Source: Planctomycetota bacterium (lineage in GTDB: Bacteria; Planctomycetota; UBA8742; SKZP01). From it: DNA of 5,877 bases. Shown piece by piece: positions 1-5,669 of the stretch. Numbering within the stretch: position 1 is the first letter of the stretch; each line of letters opens with the position of its first letter. The stretch is taken from assembly GCA_007127275.1 (NCBI GenBank), contig SKZP01000425.1, forward strand, positions 1-5,877, written 5' to 3'. Position numbers and translations under genes: made by a program. The notes beneath the pieces are model-generated. The model did no database searches. It was given only the letters and a program-made list of their open reading frames with translations, and had not been told where the DNA came from.

Positions 1-55
1 GTTGGCTCGTCTTTTTGCCTTGGAAGGCGTTCCTGTTTCGGTGGCCGGACGGAGT

Positions 56-3000
56 ATGCACGCAGGCCAGAGCGAGACCGACCGCGCCTACGCCGAGATC
101 CTTGTTGCACGCGGCTACCTCGACAGGATTCAAGTCGAGAAGGCGCAGGCGAGACTCGTCGAGGCGCGGGTGCAAGGGACCGCCGGTAGCTTGATTGAGC
201 TACTGCTCGAGGAAGCTCTGCTTGATCCGGATGTGGCGCTTGCGGTGCGGGCTGAGTTCGACGTGCAACTCCAAGATTCGCGGGACTCGAAGCACGCCAC
301 GCAACACGACACCGGCGAAGGGGCACGCTCCACGAGCGCGTACACCGCCGACGAGAAGGTCCTTCCCCCCCAAGAGTCGACGCAACGCCCGGCCGAGGGC
401 TCCGCCGACATGACGCTCACCGCAGTCGGCGACGCGACCCACTACCCGGAGACGCAGCCGGTGGCCGGCCACAGCGGCGCCTTGCCGTCGCGCGCCGGGG
501 AGCCGGGCGCCCCGCATCACGCGAACAATCCGGATGAGGCGGCCGCCATTGCGCGACATGCGCACACCTCGAACGACACCCGCAAGGCCTCCTCACAGCA
601 CACCTCCCAGGGGGAGGCCACCTCGACGTCCACGGGCACGAGCGGCCCCTCCACGCGCAGCGACCCGTTGCTCGGCCACGTTCTCGGCGGCTGTAAGCTG
701 CTGGAGAAGATTGGGGAAGGCGGCATGGGGGCTGTGTATCGCGGCCAGCACCTCGGGCTGGAAAAGGCCGTCGCCGTGAAAGTGCTGCCGCCGGCAACGA
801 CGAAGAACCGAGCCCGCGTGGAACGGTTTCGCCGCGAGGCGAAGTCGGCCGCTCGGATTGAGCATCCCAACATTGTGCAGATTCTCAATGTCGGCGAAGC
901 GGACGGGTATCACTTCATTGTTATGCAGTACATCGACGGGGAGGACCTGCGCCACTGCCTCAAGCGGCGCGGCCCCCTCTCGCCGGAGGAGTTGATCGAG
1001 GCGGCTCGGCAGGTTGCCGAGGGGCTCAAGTACGCCCACGACGCGGGGATTGTGCACCGCGACATCAAGCCCGACAACATCATGTTCGACCAGGATGCGC
1101 GGGTAAAGATCACCGACTTCGGCCTCGCCAAGGCGCTCGACGACACGGACACGACGACGACCCGCCCGGGCCGCGCGGTCGGCACGCCGTACTACATGAG
1201 CCCCGAGCAGTGCGCCGGCAAGACGGTCGACGAGCGCAGCGACATCTACAGCCTCGGCGCGACGCTGTATCACGTGCTCACCGGACAGCGCCCGTTCAAG
1301 GGGGAGACCCCGGTGCAGACTGCGCTGATGCACCTGCGCGAGCCGGTCAAGCCGCCGCGCTCGCTACGTCCCGACGTGCCGGAGGTGCTCGACCGGTTTA
1401 TTTGCAAGATGCTTTCCAAGGCGCCGGAGAAGCGACAGCAGAACTGCCACGAATTGCTCGTCGAGATCGACGCCATGGAAAAGCAGATGGAGGCCGCGAC
1501 GCGGCTTCGCGAAATCCGTGCCTTGCAGGCGGATGGAGCGGGCACCGCCGCTGCGGGGACGGTACCGCTGCGCGAGCACTCGTTGGAGGGGCACGGTACA
1601 AGGGAGGCGAAGGCGGGCTCGGAAATTACGCAAGCGGTAGAGGGCGTATCCGCGTCCGTCTCGGCGACGACGCCTGACGGCGCAAACGCGGCCCAAGGCG
1701 CCGACGGTGTCGGCGCCGGCGGTGTCGGCGGCGAAGGGGGGGCGCGGGCGGCAGTCAACGCGGCCCGGAACGCCGGTGTCGCGATGATGTCCGGGCCAAG
1801 TGCGCGGCCCTTTGTGTTGCTCGTTGCGCTGCTCGCCGGAGGCCTCTTTGCCGGCATCCTCATTGGCTTGCTAAGCGCCAACGGCTCGAGCAACTGGACG
1901 CTCGGCGAGACGAACGGCCCGGAGGAGTCGGAATCCGGCGACGAAGACGAATCCGGTGACGCCACCGGCACAGAGAACGAGTCCGGTGTGCAAGCCGACG
2001 AACAAGCGCAGCGCTACGAACGCGCCCGGGCACACTGGGTCGGACTCGAACTGACGCTTGTGGACGAGATCGACGAGGGAAACTTCGTACATGCCTTGCG
2101 GCGGCTCGACGCCTTCCTCGCGGACTACGGCGACACACCCGCCGCCAACAACGCGCGAGCCTTGCGTATGTCGGTGCAACAGGCGGCGCACGACGTGTAT
2201 GCCGACTACCTCGAACGAGTAATGGAGCGGGTCGCACCGCTTCGCGAAAGTCACCGCTTTGCCGAGGCGATGTCGGTGATGCGCGCTCGCGACCCGACGC
2301 CAGAGCTCGAGGCGCTGGGCCTCACGGAGTTGCGCGACCGGTACTGGAGCGACTACCGCGACCTTGAGGCGGAGGCGGAGCGGGTTGTCGAGGCGGCCTT
2401 GCGCGAGGCGCGCGCCCTCGTCGCCGAGGATGTGCCACGCTACTACGACGCGCTGGAACGACTCGACGCCGAGTCGGTTGTGGGCCTGGAGCGGCTGCTA
2501 ACCTCGCTGCAAGAGGCGCGTGCCGAGATTGAGGCGCAGCTTGTCGAGGCCCGCGACGTGCGCTACGCAGCCGTGCTCGACTACCTCGAAGCGGCCGCCG
2601 CGCGTGCCTCCGCCTTCAGCCAACGCGTGCAGGAGTGGGAGCCGCGTCTCGACACCCTCGCCGGGATTCGCGACGTGCGCACCGAGTTGCGCGAGCAATG
2701 GACGTCGGAGTCGCACACCGATATCCTCGCGCCGACCGTTCGGCGACTCGACGACGAACTCGCGCAGCTCGAGGCGCTGCACGGCGAGATTGCCGAGCGT
2801 ATTGACTCGCGCAACCGCCACGAAATCCTTTTGCACGGAGAGGACGACCTTTACGAGGTGCGCATTGGAGAGGTGAACAAGGAGCAGAGCCGCTTCGTCG
2901 CCGAAGTGCAACAGCCGACACGCGAGGCTGGGCCGGAACGCACCTTCCGCTTCGACGAGCTTTCGCGCACCACCCTGGGCAACTGGATCTCACGACGCTT

Positions 3001-3679
3001 TCAGCGCAATCACCCGTTTGCCTTGGCGCTCTTTTCGCTGACGCGCGGACAGGAGCCGGAGGGAACGGGCCTCGGGGCGCGGTACGGTCACGGCCCGCTT
3101 GCGCCGTACAAGGTGCACGGGCGCGCCTGGGAATTGCTGCACGAAACGGAACGCTTGCTGATTGAAAAGTGGCGTGGACGAGATGTGGAGGAGGCTGCCG
3201 TGGCGCTGCGTGAACTTGGCTACGACGAGGTCTCGCAGCTGGATCCACACTCGGGGCCGGTAAAACTCGCTCGGGCGCGTCTCCTTGCGCTGCACTTCGC
3301 GGATGTCCGCCTCGCGCAAAAGCAGCTCGAAAAAATCCTTGAGCGCTACTTTGACCAGCCGCTGTTCACGTTGACTCGCGCCGAGCTTGCATTGATGCGC
3401 GAGCCGCCACAGCTCGACGTCGCCGAGTCGGCCTCGCGCCGCTGGATTACGTGGATGGACGACTACGCCGCCGAGGTTCCGCGCGAGCAGTGGAGCCCGG
3501 CGACGCGGTATTTTCAGAGTCGGGCACTGCTTTACCATTCGCAGGCACGCGCCTTGATCGGACGGCTCCAAGGGCGCGAGCCGGATACAAGCGTCGAGCT
3601 GAACGACGCACGACGTCTCGACCCGAGTGCCCGAGACATTTACGATTCCCTTCAGGCGCTCGAGGGCGCCGAGCGCTAA
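56..3679 (+). CDS. Large transmembrane Hanks-type serine/threonine protein kinase with long C-terminal TPR-like domain
   Basis: Transfers phosphate from ATP to Ser/Thr of target proteins; the kinase half should be cytoplasmic and membrane-tethered. Numbering is from ATG 56 (1207 aa). Residues ~10-70 form a helical module (AEILVARGYL, then a second helix pair), followed by a Ser/Thr/Ala/His-rich linker to ~200. The kinase domain spans ~208-475: glycine loop GEGGMG 220-225, Lys242 in AVKVL, helix-C Glu261, HRDIKPDN 334-341 with catalytic Asp336, DFG 354-356, a Thr-rich activation loop 362-369, GTPYYMSPE 376-384. All key residues are present, so it should be active. A Gly/Ala-rich linker leads to one membrane helix at ~586-606, then an acidic Glu/Asp/Ser/Gly stretch and ~550 mostly helical residues with TPR/BamD-like segments (for example ALRRLDAFLADYGDTP at ~680-695) interrupted by a probable beta-rich stretch at ~922-969. 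No PASTA repeats are seen. The frame stays open to base 2, so a start at TTG 2, GTG 41 or outside the window is possible. ATG 56 is preferred because codons before it have much lower GC at third positions, but its GGAG is only one base away. Kinase identity is near certain; target and ligand are unknown. Confidence 0.95.
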   Translation: MHAGQSETDRAYAEILVARGYLDRIQVEKAQARLVEARVQGTAGSLIELLLEEALLDPDVALAVRAEFDVQLQDSRDSKHATQHDTGEGARSTSAYTADEKVLPPQESTQRPAEGSADMTLTAVGDATHYPETQPVAGHSGALPSRAGEPGAPHHANNPDEAAAIARHAHTSNDTRKASSQHTSQGEATSTSTGTSGPSTRSDPLLGHVLGGCKLLEKIGEGGMGAVYRGQHLGLEKAVAVKVLPPATTKNRARVERFRREAKSAARIEHPNIVQILNVGEADGYHFIVMQYIDGEDLRHCLKRRGPLSPEELIEAARQVAEGLKYAHDAGIVHRDIKPDNIMFDQDARVKITDFGLAKALDDTDTTTTRPGRAVGTPYYMSPEQCAGKTVDERSDIYSLGATLYHVLTGQRPFKGETPVQTALMHLREPVKPPRSLRPDVPEVLDRFICKMLSKAPEKRQQNCHELLVEIDAMEKQMEAATRLREIRALQADGAGTAAAGTVPLREHSLEGHGTREAKAGSEITQAVEGVSASVSATTPDGANAAQGADGVGAGGVGGEGGARAAVNAARNAGVAMMSGPSARPFVLLVALLAGGLFAGILIGLLSANGSSNWTLGETNGPEESESGDEDESGDATGTENESGVQADEQAQRYERARAHWVGLELTLVDEIDEGNFVHALRRLDAFLADYGDTPAANNARALRMSVQQAAHDVYADYLERVMERVAPLRESHRFAEAMSVMRARDPTPELEALGLTELRDRYWSDYRDLEAEAERVVEAALREARALVAEDVPRYYDALERLDAESVVGLERLLTSLQEARAEIEAQLVEARDVRYAAVLDYLEAAAARASAFSQRVQEWEPRLDTLAGIRDVRTELREQWTSESHTDILAPTVRRLDDELAQLEALHGEIAERIDSRNRHEILLHGEDDLYEVRIGEVNKEQSRFVAEVQQPTREAGPERTFRFDELSRTTLGNWISRRFQRNHPFALALFSLTRGQEPEGTGLGARYGHGPLAPYKVHGRAWELLHETERLLIEKWRGRDVEEAAVALRELGYDEVSQLDPHSGPVKLARARLLALHFADVRLAQKQLEKILERYFDQPLFTLTRAELALMREPPQLDVAESASRRWITWMDDYAAEVPREQWSPATRYFQSRALLYHSQARALIGRLQGREPDTSVELNDARRLDPSARDIYDSLQALEGAER
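1705..1730 (+). repeat. 11-bp direct repeat in the kinase Gly-rich linker
   Basis: CGGTGTCGGCG occurs at 1705-1715 and again at 1720-1730, a period of 15 bases or five codons. It encodes a repeated Gly-Val-Gly unit in the low-complexity linker just before the membrane helix. An in-frame period makes length variation between strains plausible without loss of the gene. This is a local coding repeat, not a mobile element. Confidence 0.6.
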
Positions 3680-3723
3680 TTCGCGTAGGGAGCTGTCAGG
3701 AACTTGCTTCCGGATTCGAGCGG

Positions 3724-3737
3724 GGCGAGCGAAGACT
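3724..3737 (+). repeat. Copy 1 of the shared intergenic 14-mer
   Basis: GGCGAGCGAAGACT lies 45 bases after the kinase stop. It matches 13 of 14 bases at 4496-4509 in the next spacer, including 11 identical consecutive bases. Function is unknown; a regulator site, part of a transcript structure, or chance in GC-rich DNA are all possible. Confidence 0.35.
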
Positions 3738-3811
3738 GTGCAGGGCGACGGTAGGCCGCGCTGACGAGACAAGTCACGAGTGGCGACCACGCAGCACAGC
3801 GGAGCACAGTC
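3734..3811. repeat. 8-bp perfect inverted repeat with a 62-nt spacer
   Basis: GACTGTGC at 3734-3741 is the exact reverse complement of GCACAGTC at 3804-3811. In RNA this could close a long stem-loop in the 3' region of the kinase message or the 5' region of the phosphatase message. In DNA the two half-sites could bind a regulator. The right arm overlaps the second unit of the AGCACAG tandem repeat. There is no T-tract, so it is not a classical terminator. Confidence 0.4.
3793..3809 (+). repeat. Tandem AGCACAG repeat at a 10-bp period
   Basis: AGCACAG occurs at 3793-3799 and 3803-3809, so the units start exactly 10 bp apart, about one helical turn. That is the spacing expected when a protein binds two sites on the same DNA face. 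It lies about 80-100 bases upstream of the phosphatase start. It could be an operator or simply a short chance repeat. Confidence 0.35.
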
Positions 3812-3870
3812 GCTCAACGTCGGCAGATCACTCCTTGTCGTTCACAGGAACAGGTCCAAGCCACGGGCAA

Positions 3871-3877
3871 GAAGAGG
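3871..3877 (+). promoter_or_regulatory. Candidate ribosome binding site for the phosphatase gene
   Basis: GAAGAGG contains an AGAGG core 13 bases before ATG 3891, longer than the ideal spacing. The bases between are relatively A/T-rich just before the ATG (GTATTT), which favours initiation there. The site supports ATG 3891 only weakly; the start choice rests mainly on protein similarity. Confidence 0.4.
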
Positions 3878-3890
3878 CGAACGAGTATTT

Positions 3891-4376
3891 ATGGGTTCGG
3901 AAAGCTTTAGCTGGATCATTGAAGGCCTCGTCGGCGGCATGTCGCGCCCCGGGATGATTATGGACGTGGCCGAGGACATTGCCCACTTGCGGGACAGTTG
4001 CAATATCGGCTGCGTCGTCTCCCTTACGGAGAGGCCGCTCGGTGCCGAGGTCGGCCCCGCGACCGGCGTCGAGGTCCATCACCTCCCCGTGCCGGATTTC
4101 ACGCCGCCAAGCCTCGACACCATCAACCGGGTCGTCGACGTGGTGCAGGCGGCGCGCCGGCAAAACCAGGCGGTCGCCATCCATTGCGCCGCCGGCTTGG
4201 GCCGTACGGGCACACTTCTTGCCTGTGTGCTCGTACGCGAGGGCTACAAGCCCGTCGAGGCCATTCAGCACGTCCGCAACCTTCGTCCCGGCTCGGTCGA
4301 GACCGCCGAGCAAGAGCAGGCCGTCTACGACTACGCCGCCTACCTCGAAACACAGCCACGCAAGGACACGCCGTAG
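3891..4376 (+). CDS. DUSP23-like dual-specificity protein phosphatase
   Basis: Predicted cytoplasmic cysteine phosphatase of the protein tyrosine/dual-specificity class, which removes phosphate from Tyr and often Ser/Thr through a phosphocysteine intermediate. From ATG 3891 it is 161 aa, close to the ~150 aa of human DUSP23 (VHZ). The signature HCAAGLGRTG gives catalytic Cys99 and phosphate-binding Arg105, and the general acid is Asp69 in VPDF. Other stretches also follow DUSP23 as I recall it: the N-terminal FSWIIEGLVGGMSRPG, SLTERPLG, TGTLLACVLV and LRPGSVET.EQE. No signal peptide or membrane segment is seen. An in-frame GTG at 3780 would add 37 basic residues outside the family and is rejected. 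The gene lies 211 bases after a Ser/Thr kinase on the same strand, which suggests, without proving, that it opposes that kinase. RNA 5'-phosphatases and inositol phosphatases share the CX5R fold, so the substrate is not certain. Confidence 0.9.
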   Translation: MGSESFSWIIEGLVGGMSRPGMIMDVAEDIAHLRDSCNIGCVVSLTERPLGAEVGPATGVEVHHLPVPDFTPPSLDTINRVVDVVQAARRQNQAVAIHCAAGLGRTGTLLACVLVREGYKPVEAIQHVRNLRPGSVETAEQEQAVYDYAAYLETQPRKDTP

Positions 4377-4471
4377 CCCCGGGGAGCGAGGCGTTGTATG
4401 CACGGAGGAGAACCACACGCCAGGTGCGTTCCGTGGCAGGCAAGGTAACGTATGCTCCACCGTTCGTCGCA

Positions 4472-4482
4472 CACAAGTTGTG
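4472..4482. promoter_or_regulatory. 11-bp palindrome, candidate operator
   Basis: CACAAGTTGTG is a perfect odd palindrome (CACAA, central G, TTGTG). A second register, GCACA 4470-4474 with TGTGC 4479-4483, overlaps it. It sits about 120 bases before the hydratase start, where a dimeric regulator could bind. It does not match an operator I know, so this is only a candidate. Confidence 0.3.
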
Positions 4483-4495
4483 CTCGGAGCCGGTC

Positions 4496-4509
4496 GGCGA
4501 GCGAAGTCT
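4496..4509 (+). repeat. Copy 2 of the shared intergenic 14-mer
   Basis: GGCGAGCGAAGTCT differs from the copy at 3724-3737 at one base. Here its left part is also the 3' arm of a small stem (4482-4502). It lies 106 bases upstream of the hydratase ATG, against 167 bases for copy 1 and the phosphatase ATG, so the distance to the next gene is not conserved. Confidence 0.35.
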
Positions 4510-4514
4510 TTCAA

Positions 4515-4531
4515 GTCCGCCCGCTGCGGAC
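4515..4531 (+). other. Small perfect hairpin upstream of the hydratase gene
   Basis: GTCCGC (4515-4520) pairs with GCGGAC (4526-4531) around the 5-base loop CCGCT. TCAA at 4511-4514 and TTGA at 4538-4541 could extend the stem across a 6-base bulge. It has no following T-run and is probably not an intrinsic terminator. It could be part of a folded leader. Confidence 0.4.
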
Positions 4532-4590
4532 CGCGTCTTGACTCGTCCACTCACGTCGCTTGCCTGGCTCGGGCGCTCTACCCACGTTGC

Positions 4591-4595
4591 AGGAG
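4591..4595 (+). promoter_or_regulatory. Ribosome binding site that fixes the hydratase start
   Basis: AGGAG ends 6 bases before ATG 4602, an ideal Shine-Dalgarno spacing. It decides for ATG 4602 over the in-frame ATG at 4560, which lacks such a site and would add 14 residues (MPGSGALPTLQEKH) unlike the crotonase family. Confidence 0.85.
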
Positions 4596-4601
4596 AAGCA
4601 C

Positions 4602-5426
4602 ATGTCCAATACACCTTCCTCGCCGTATTCCACCCTTCAGGTCTCGCGTGAATCGGCGCGTCCGGTGACGCGCATCACCATGAGTCGGCCGGAAGTGCGC
4701 AACGCCTTCGACGAGCAACTCATCGCCGACTTGCGGCACGCGCTCGGGGAGATTCGGGATGCGGTCGAGGCGAACGAGGGACCACGCGTCGTCGTGCTGA
4801 CCGGCTCGGGCAAGAGTTTCAGTGCCGGGGCGGACCTCCATTGGATGCGCAAGCAAAAGGAGGCCAGCCTCGAGGGGAACGTCGCCGACGCCCGCGCGCT
4901 CGCCGACTTGATACGAGAGCTGTATCTTTTGCCTTGCCTGACGCTCGGACGCGTCAACGGCGCGGCGATCGGCGGCGGCACCGGCCTCGTCGCGGCATGC
5001 GACATCTCCGTCGCACTCAAGCAGATGACTTTCGCGTTCAGCGAGGTGAAGCTCGGCCTCGTACCGGCGGTGATCAGCCCCTACGTGATCAAGCGCATTG
5101 GCGAGCGCCACGCCCGCGAGTACTTTCTGACCGCCGAGCGCTTTAACGGCACACGTGCCGCGGAGATCGGCCTCATCCAGGAAGCGGTCGACGACGAAGT
5201 TGCCTTGGACGCCGCGTTGGAGACTCGGATCGACGCCGCGCTCACCGCCGGACCCGTCGCCATCCGCGAGTGCAAGGCCATGATTGCGCACATCAGCGAA
5301 GCGAGCCTCGAGCACGTCTACGACTACACGGCCGAGTTGATTGCCAAGTTGCGCGTCAGCGACGAAGGGCAAGAAGGCATCGCCGCGTTCCTGGAGAAGC
5401 GCAACGCTGGCTACGTCGTCGAGTAG
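4602..5426 (+). CDS. Enoyl-CoA hydratase/isomerase family protein, probable methylglutaconyl-CoA hydratase (LiuC-like)
   Basis: Crotonase-fold enzyme of 274 aa, within the usual 255-275. Its closest type is the bacterial methylglutaconyl-CoA hydratase of leucine/isovalerate degradation, which hydrates 3-methylglutaconyl-CoA to HMG-CoA in the cytoplasm. Residues count from ATG 4602, set by AGGAG six bases upstream. The N-terminal strand region has TRITMSRPEVRNAFD. The first CoA/oxyanion-hole motif FSAGADLHWM is at ~73-82; the AGADL.WM form is typical of LiuC-type proteins. The second oxyanion-hole motif IGGGTGL is at ~123-129, and SEVKLGLVPAVISPYV follows with Glu148 as the likely catalytic acid. 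The first catalytic Glu of classical hydratases (GGGxE) is Gly here, which I recall as normal for this subgroup. A helical C-terminal trimerisation region closes the protein, with AFLEKRNAGY near the end. No other leucine-pathway gene is visible, so the exact substrate is uncertain; a short-chain enoyl-CoA hydratase is the alternative. Confidence 0.9.
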   Translation: MSNTPSSPYSTLQVSRESARPVTRITMSRPEVRNAFDEQLIADLRHALGEIRDAVEANEGPRVVVLTGSGKSFSAGADLHWMRKQKEASLEGNVADARALADLIRELYLLPCLTLGRVNGAAIGGGTGLVAACDISVALKQMTFAFSEVKLGLVPAVISPYVIKRIGERHAREYFLTAERFNGTRAAEIGLIQEAVDDEVALDAALETRIDAALTAGPVAIRECKAMIAHISEASLEHVYDYTAELIAKLRVSDEGQEGIAAFLEKRNAGYVVE

Positions 5427-5454
5427 TGCATGCAACAAATGTGAAGCCGCGACG

Positions 5455-5535
5455 CGGGGGCGCAGCCGGAGAGGAGCGAGTGTCGTGTTCACACGTCCGT
5501 GCGGTGCCGTCGCGCAACGGGCGTCGGCGCCCCCG
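5455..5535. repeat. 9-bp perfect GC-only inverted repeat with a 63-nt spacer
   Basis: CGGGGGCGC (5455-5463) is the exact reverse complement of GCGCCCCCG (5527-5535). As RNA, the arms could close a stem-loop just after the hydratase gene, with the CGTG-TTCA-CACG hairpin inside it. The right arm competes with the local stem GGGCG/CGCCC at 5519-5532. High GC raises the chance expectation. Confidence 0.45.
5484..5495. promoter_or_regulatory. CGTGT-TC-ACACG dyad
   Basis: CGTGT at 5484-5488 and ACACG at 5491-5495 form a perfect 5-bp dyad around two bases. As DNA it could be an operator for a dimeric regulator; as RNA it would be a CGTG/CACG stem with a TTCA loop. It is not assigned to any known regulator. 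Confidence 0.3.
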
Positions 5536-5571
5536 AGCCCCGCACGCGGGTCGCGCTCCGCTGTCACGTCG

Positions 5572-5627
5572 CCACGGCTGCGGCCGGCAATTGTTGTAGA
5601 ACTGACCTTAGCCGGAACCACGGCTGC
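5572..5627 (+). repeat. 10-bp direct repeat flanking a complementary segment
   Basis: CCACGGCTGC occurs at 5572-5581 and 5618-5627. Between them AGCCG (5610-5614) is complementary to CGGCT in both copies (5575-5579 and 5621-5625). GCCGG (5611-5615) could also pair with CCGGC (5584-5588). These pairings exclude one another, as in attenuator-like leaders, about 100 bases before trmFO. Stems are only 5 bp, so the case is suggestive. Confidence 0.35.
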
Positions 5628-5651
5628 CCCTCCGTCGCGACCAAACATCTT

Positions 5652-5669
5652 TACCTTGAGATCCAGGTA
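5652..5669 (+). other. Small hairpin in the trmFO leader
   Basis: TACCT (5652-5656) pairs with AGGTA (5665-5669). A second AGGTA at 5669-5673, created by the GGTA repeat, offers an alternative partner. It lies about 50 bases before the trmFO start. It has no assigned function. Confidence 0.3.

Larger units (their letters stand above)
3680..3890. other. Intergenic spacer between kinase and phosphatase genes
   Basis: These 211 bases hold no convincing gene. A GTG at 3780 would extend the phosphatase frame upstream, but the added residues are basic, low in similarity to anything recognised, and precede the conserved N-terminus of that family. The spacer contains an 8-bp inverted repeat (3734-3741 with 3804-3811), a tandem 7-bp repeat (3793-3809), a short GTGG-CGA-CCAC hairpin (3780-3790), and one copy of a 14-base motif also found before the hydratase gene. 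No T-run follows any stem, so no intrinsic terminator is called, and no convincing -35/-10 pair was found. Confidence 0.6.
4377..4601. other. Structured intergenic spacer before the hydratase gene
   Basis: These 225 bases contain no gene I can support. They hold several small dyads: a bulged stem at 4413-4436 (CCAC/GTGG plus ACGC/GCGT), an 11-bp palindrome at 4472-4482, a stem at 4482-4502 (GCTC/GAGC plus GCC/GGC), and a 6-bp stem at 4515-4531. GGAGGAG at 4405-4411 looks like a ribosome site, but no good reading frame follows it at proper spacing. None of the stems is followed by a T-run. The spacer may be a transcript leader or a promoter region with operators. Confidence 0.5.

Noticed and set aside
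593..1333. A 246-codon open frame on the - strand inside the kinase gene
   Set aside because: It lies antisense to the conserved kinase motifs; in GC-rich genes the opposite strand often stays open by codon bias. Its translation shows no recognisable family.
2990..3817. A 275-codon open frame on the - strand over the kinase 3' end and spacer
   Set aside because: Most of it mirrors the kinase C-terminus, with no family motif and no ribosome site.
3780..3890. GTG-initiated N-terminal extension of the phosphatase
   Set aside because: The 37 added residues are basic and unlike the family, whose N-terminus (FSW...) fits a start at ATG 3891.
4538..4543. TTGACT as a -35 promoter element for the hydratase
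   Set aside because: No acceptable -10 element lies 16-18 bases downstream (the bases there read TGCCTG).
4424..4651. Small frame (75 codons) starting at GTG after GGAGGAG
   Set aside because: The spacing of 12 bases is poor, the frame overlaps the hydratase start by 50 bases, and the translation resembles no known protein. A small gene is not excluded but is not supported.
5575..5597. CGGC-TGCG-GCCG stem followed by TTGTTGT as an intrinsic terminator
   Set aside because: The stem is only 4 bp and the T-tract is interrupted and offset by several bases.
4578..5648. A 356-codon open frame on the - strand across the hydratase gene
   Set aside because: It is antisense to a clear crotonase gene and its translation is a His/Val/Ala/Arg-rich shadow with no family motif.
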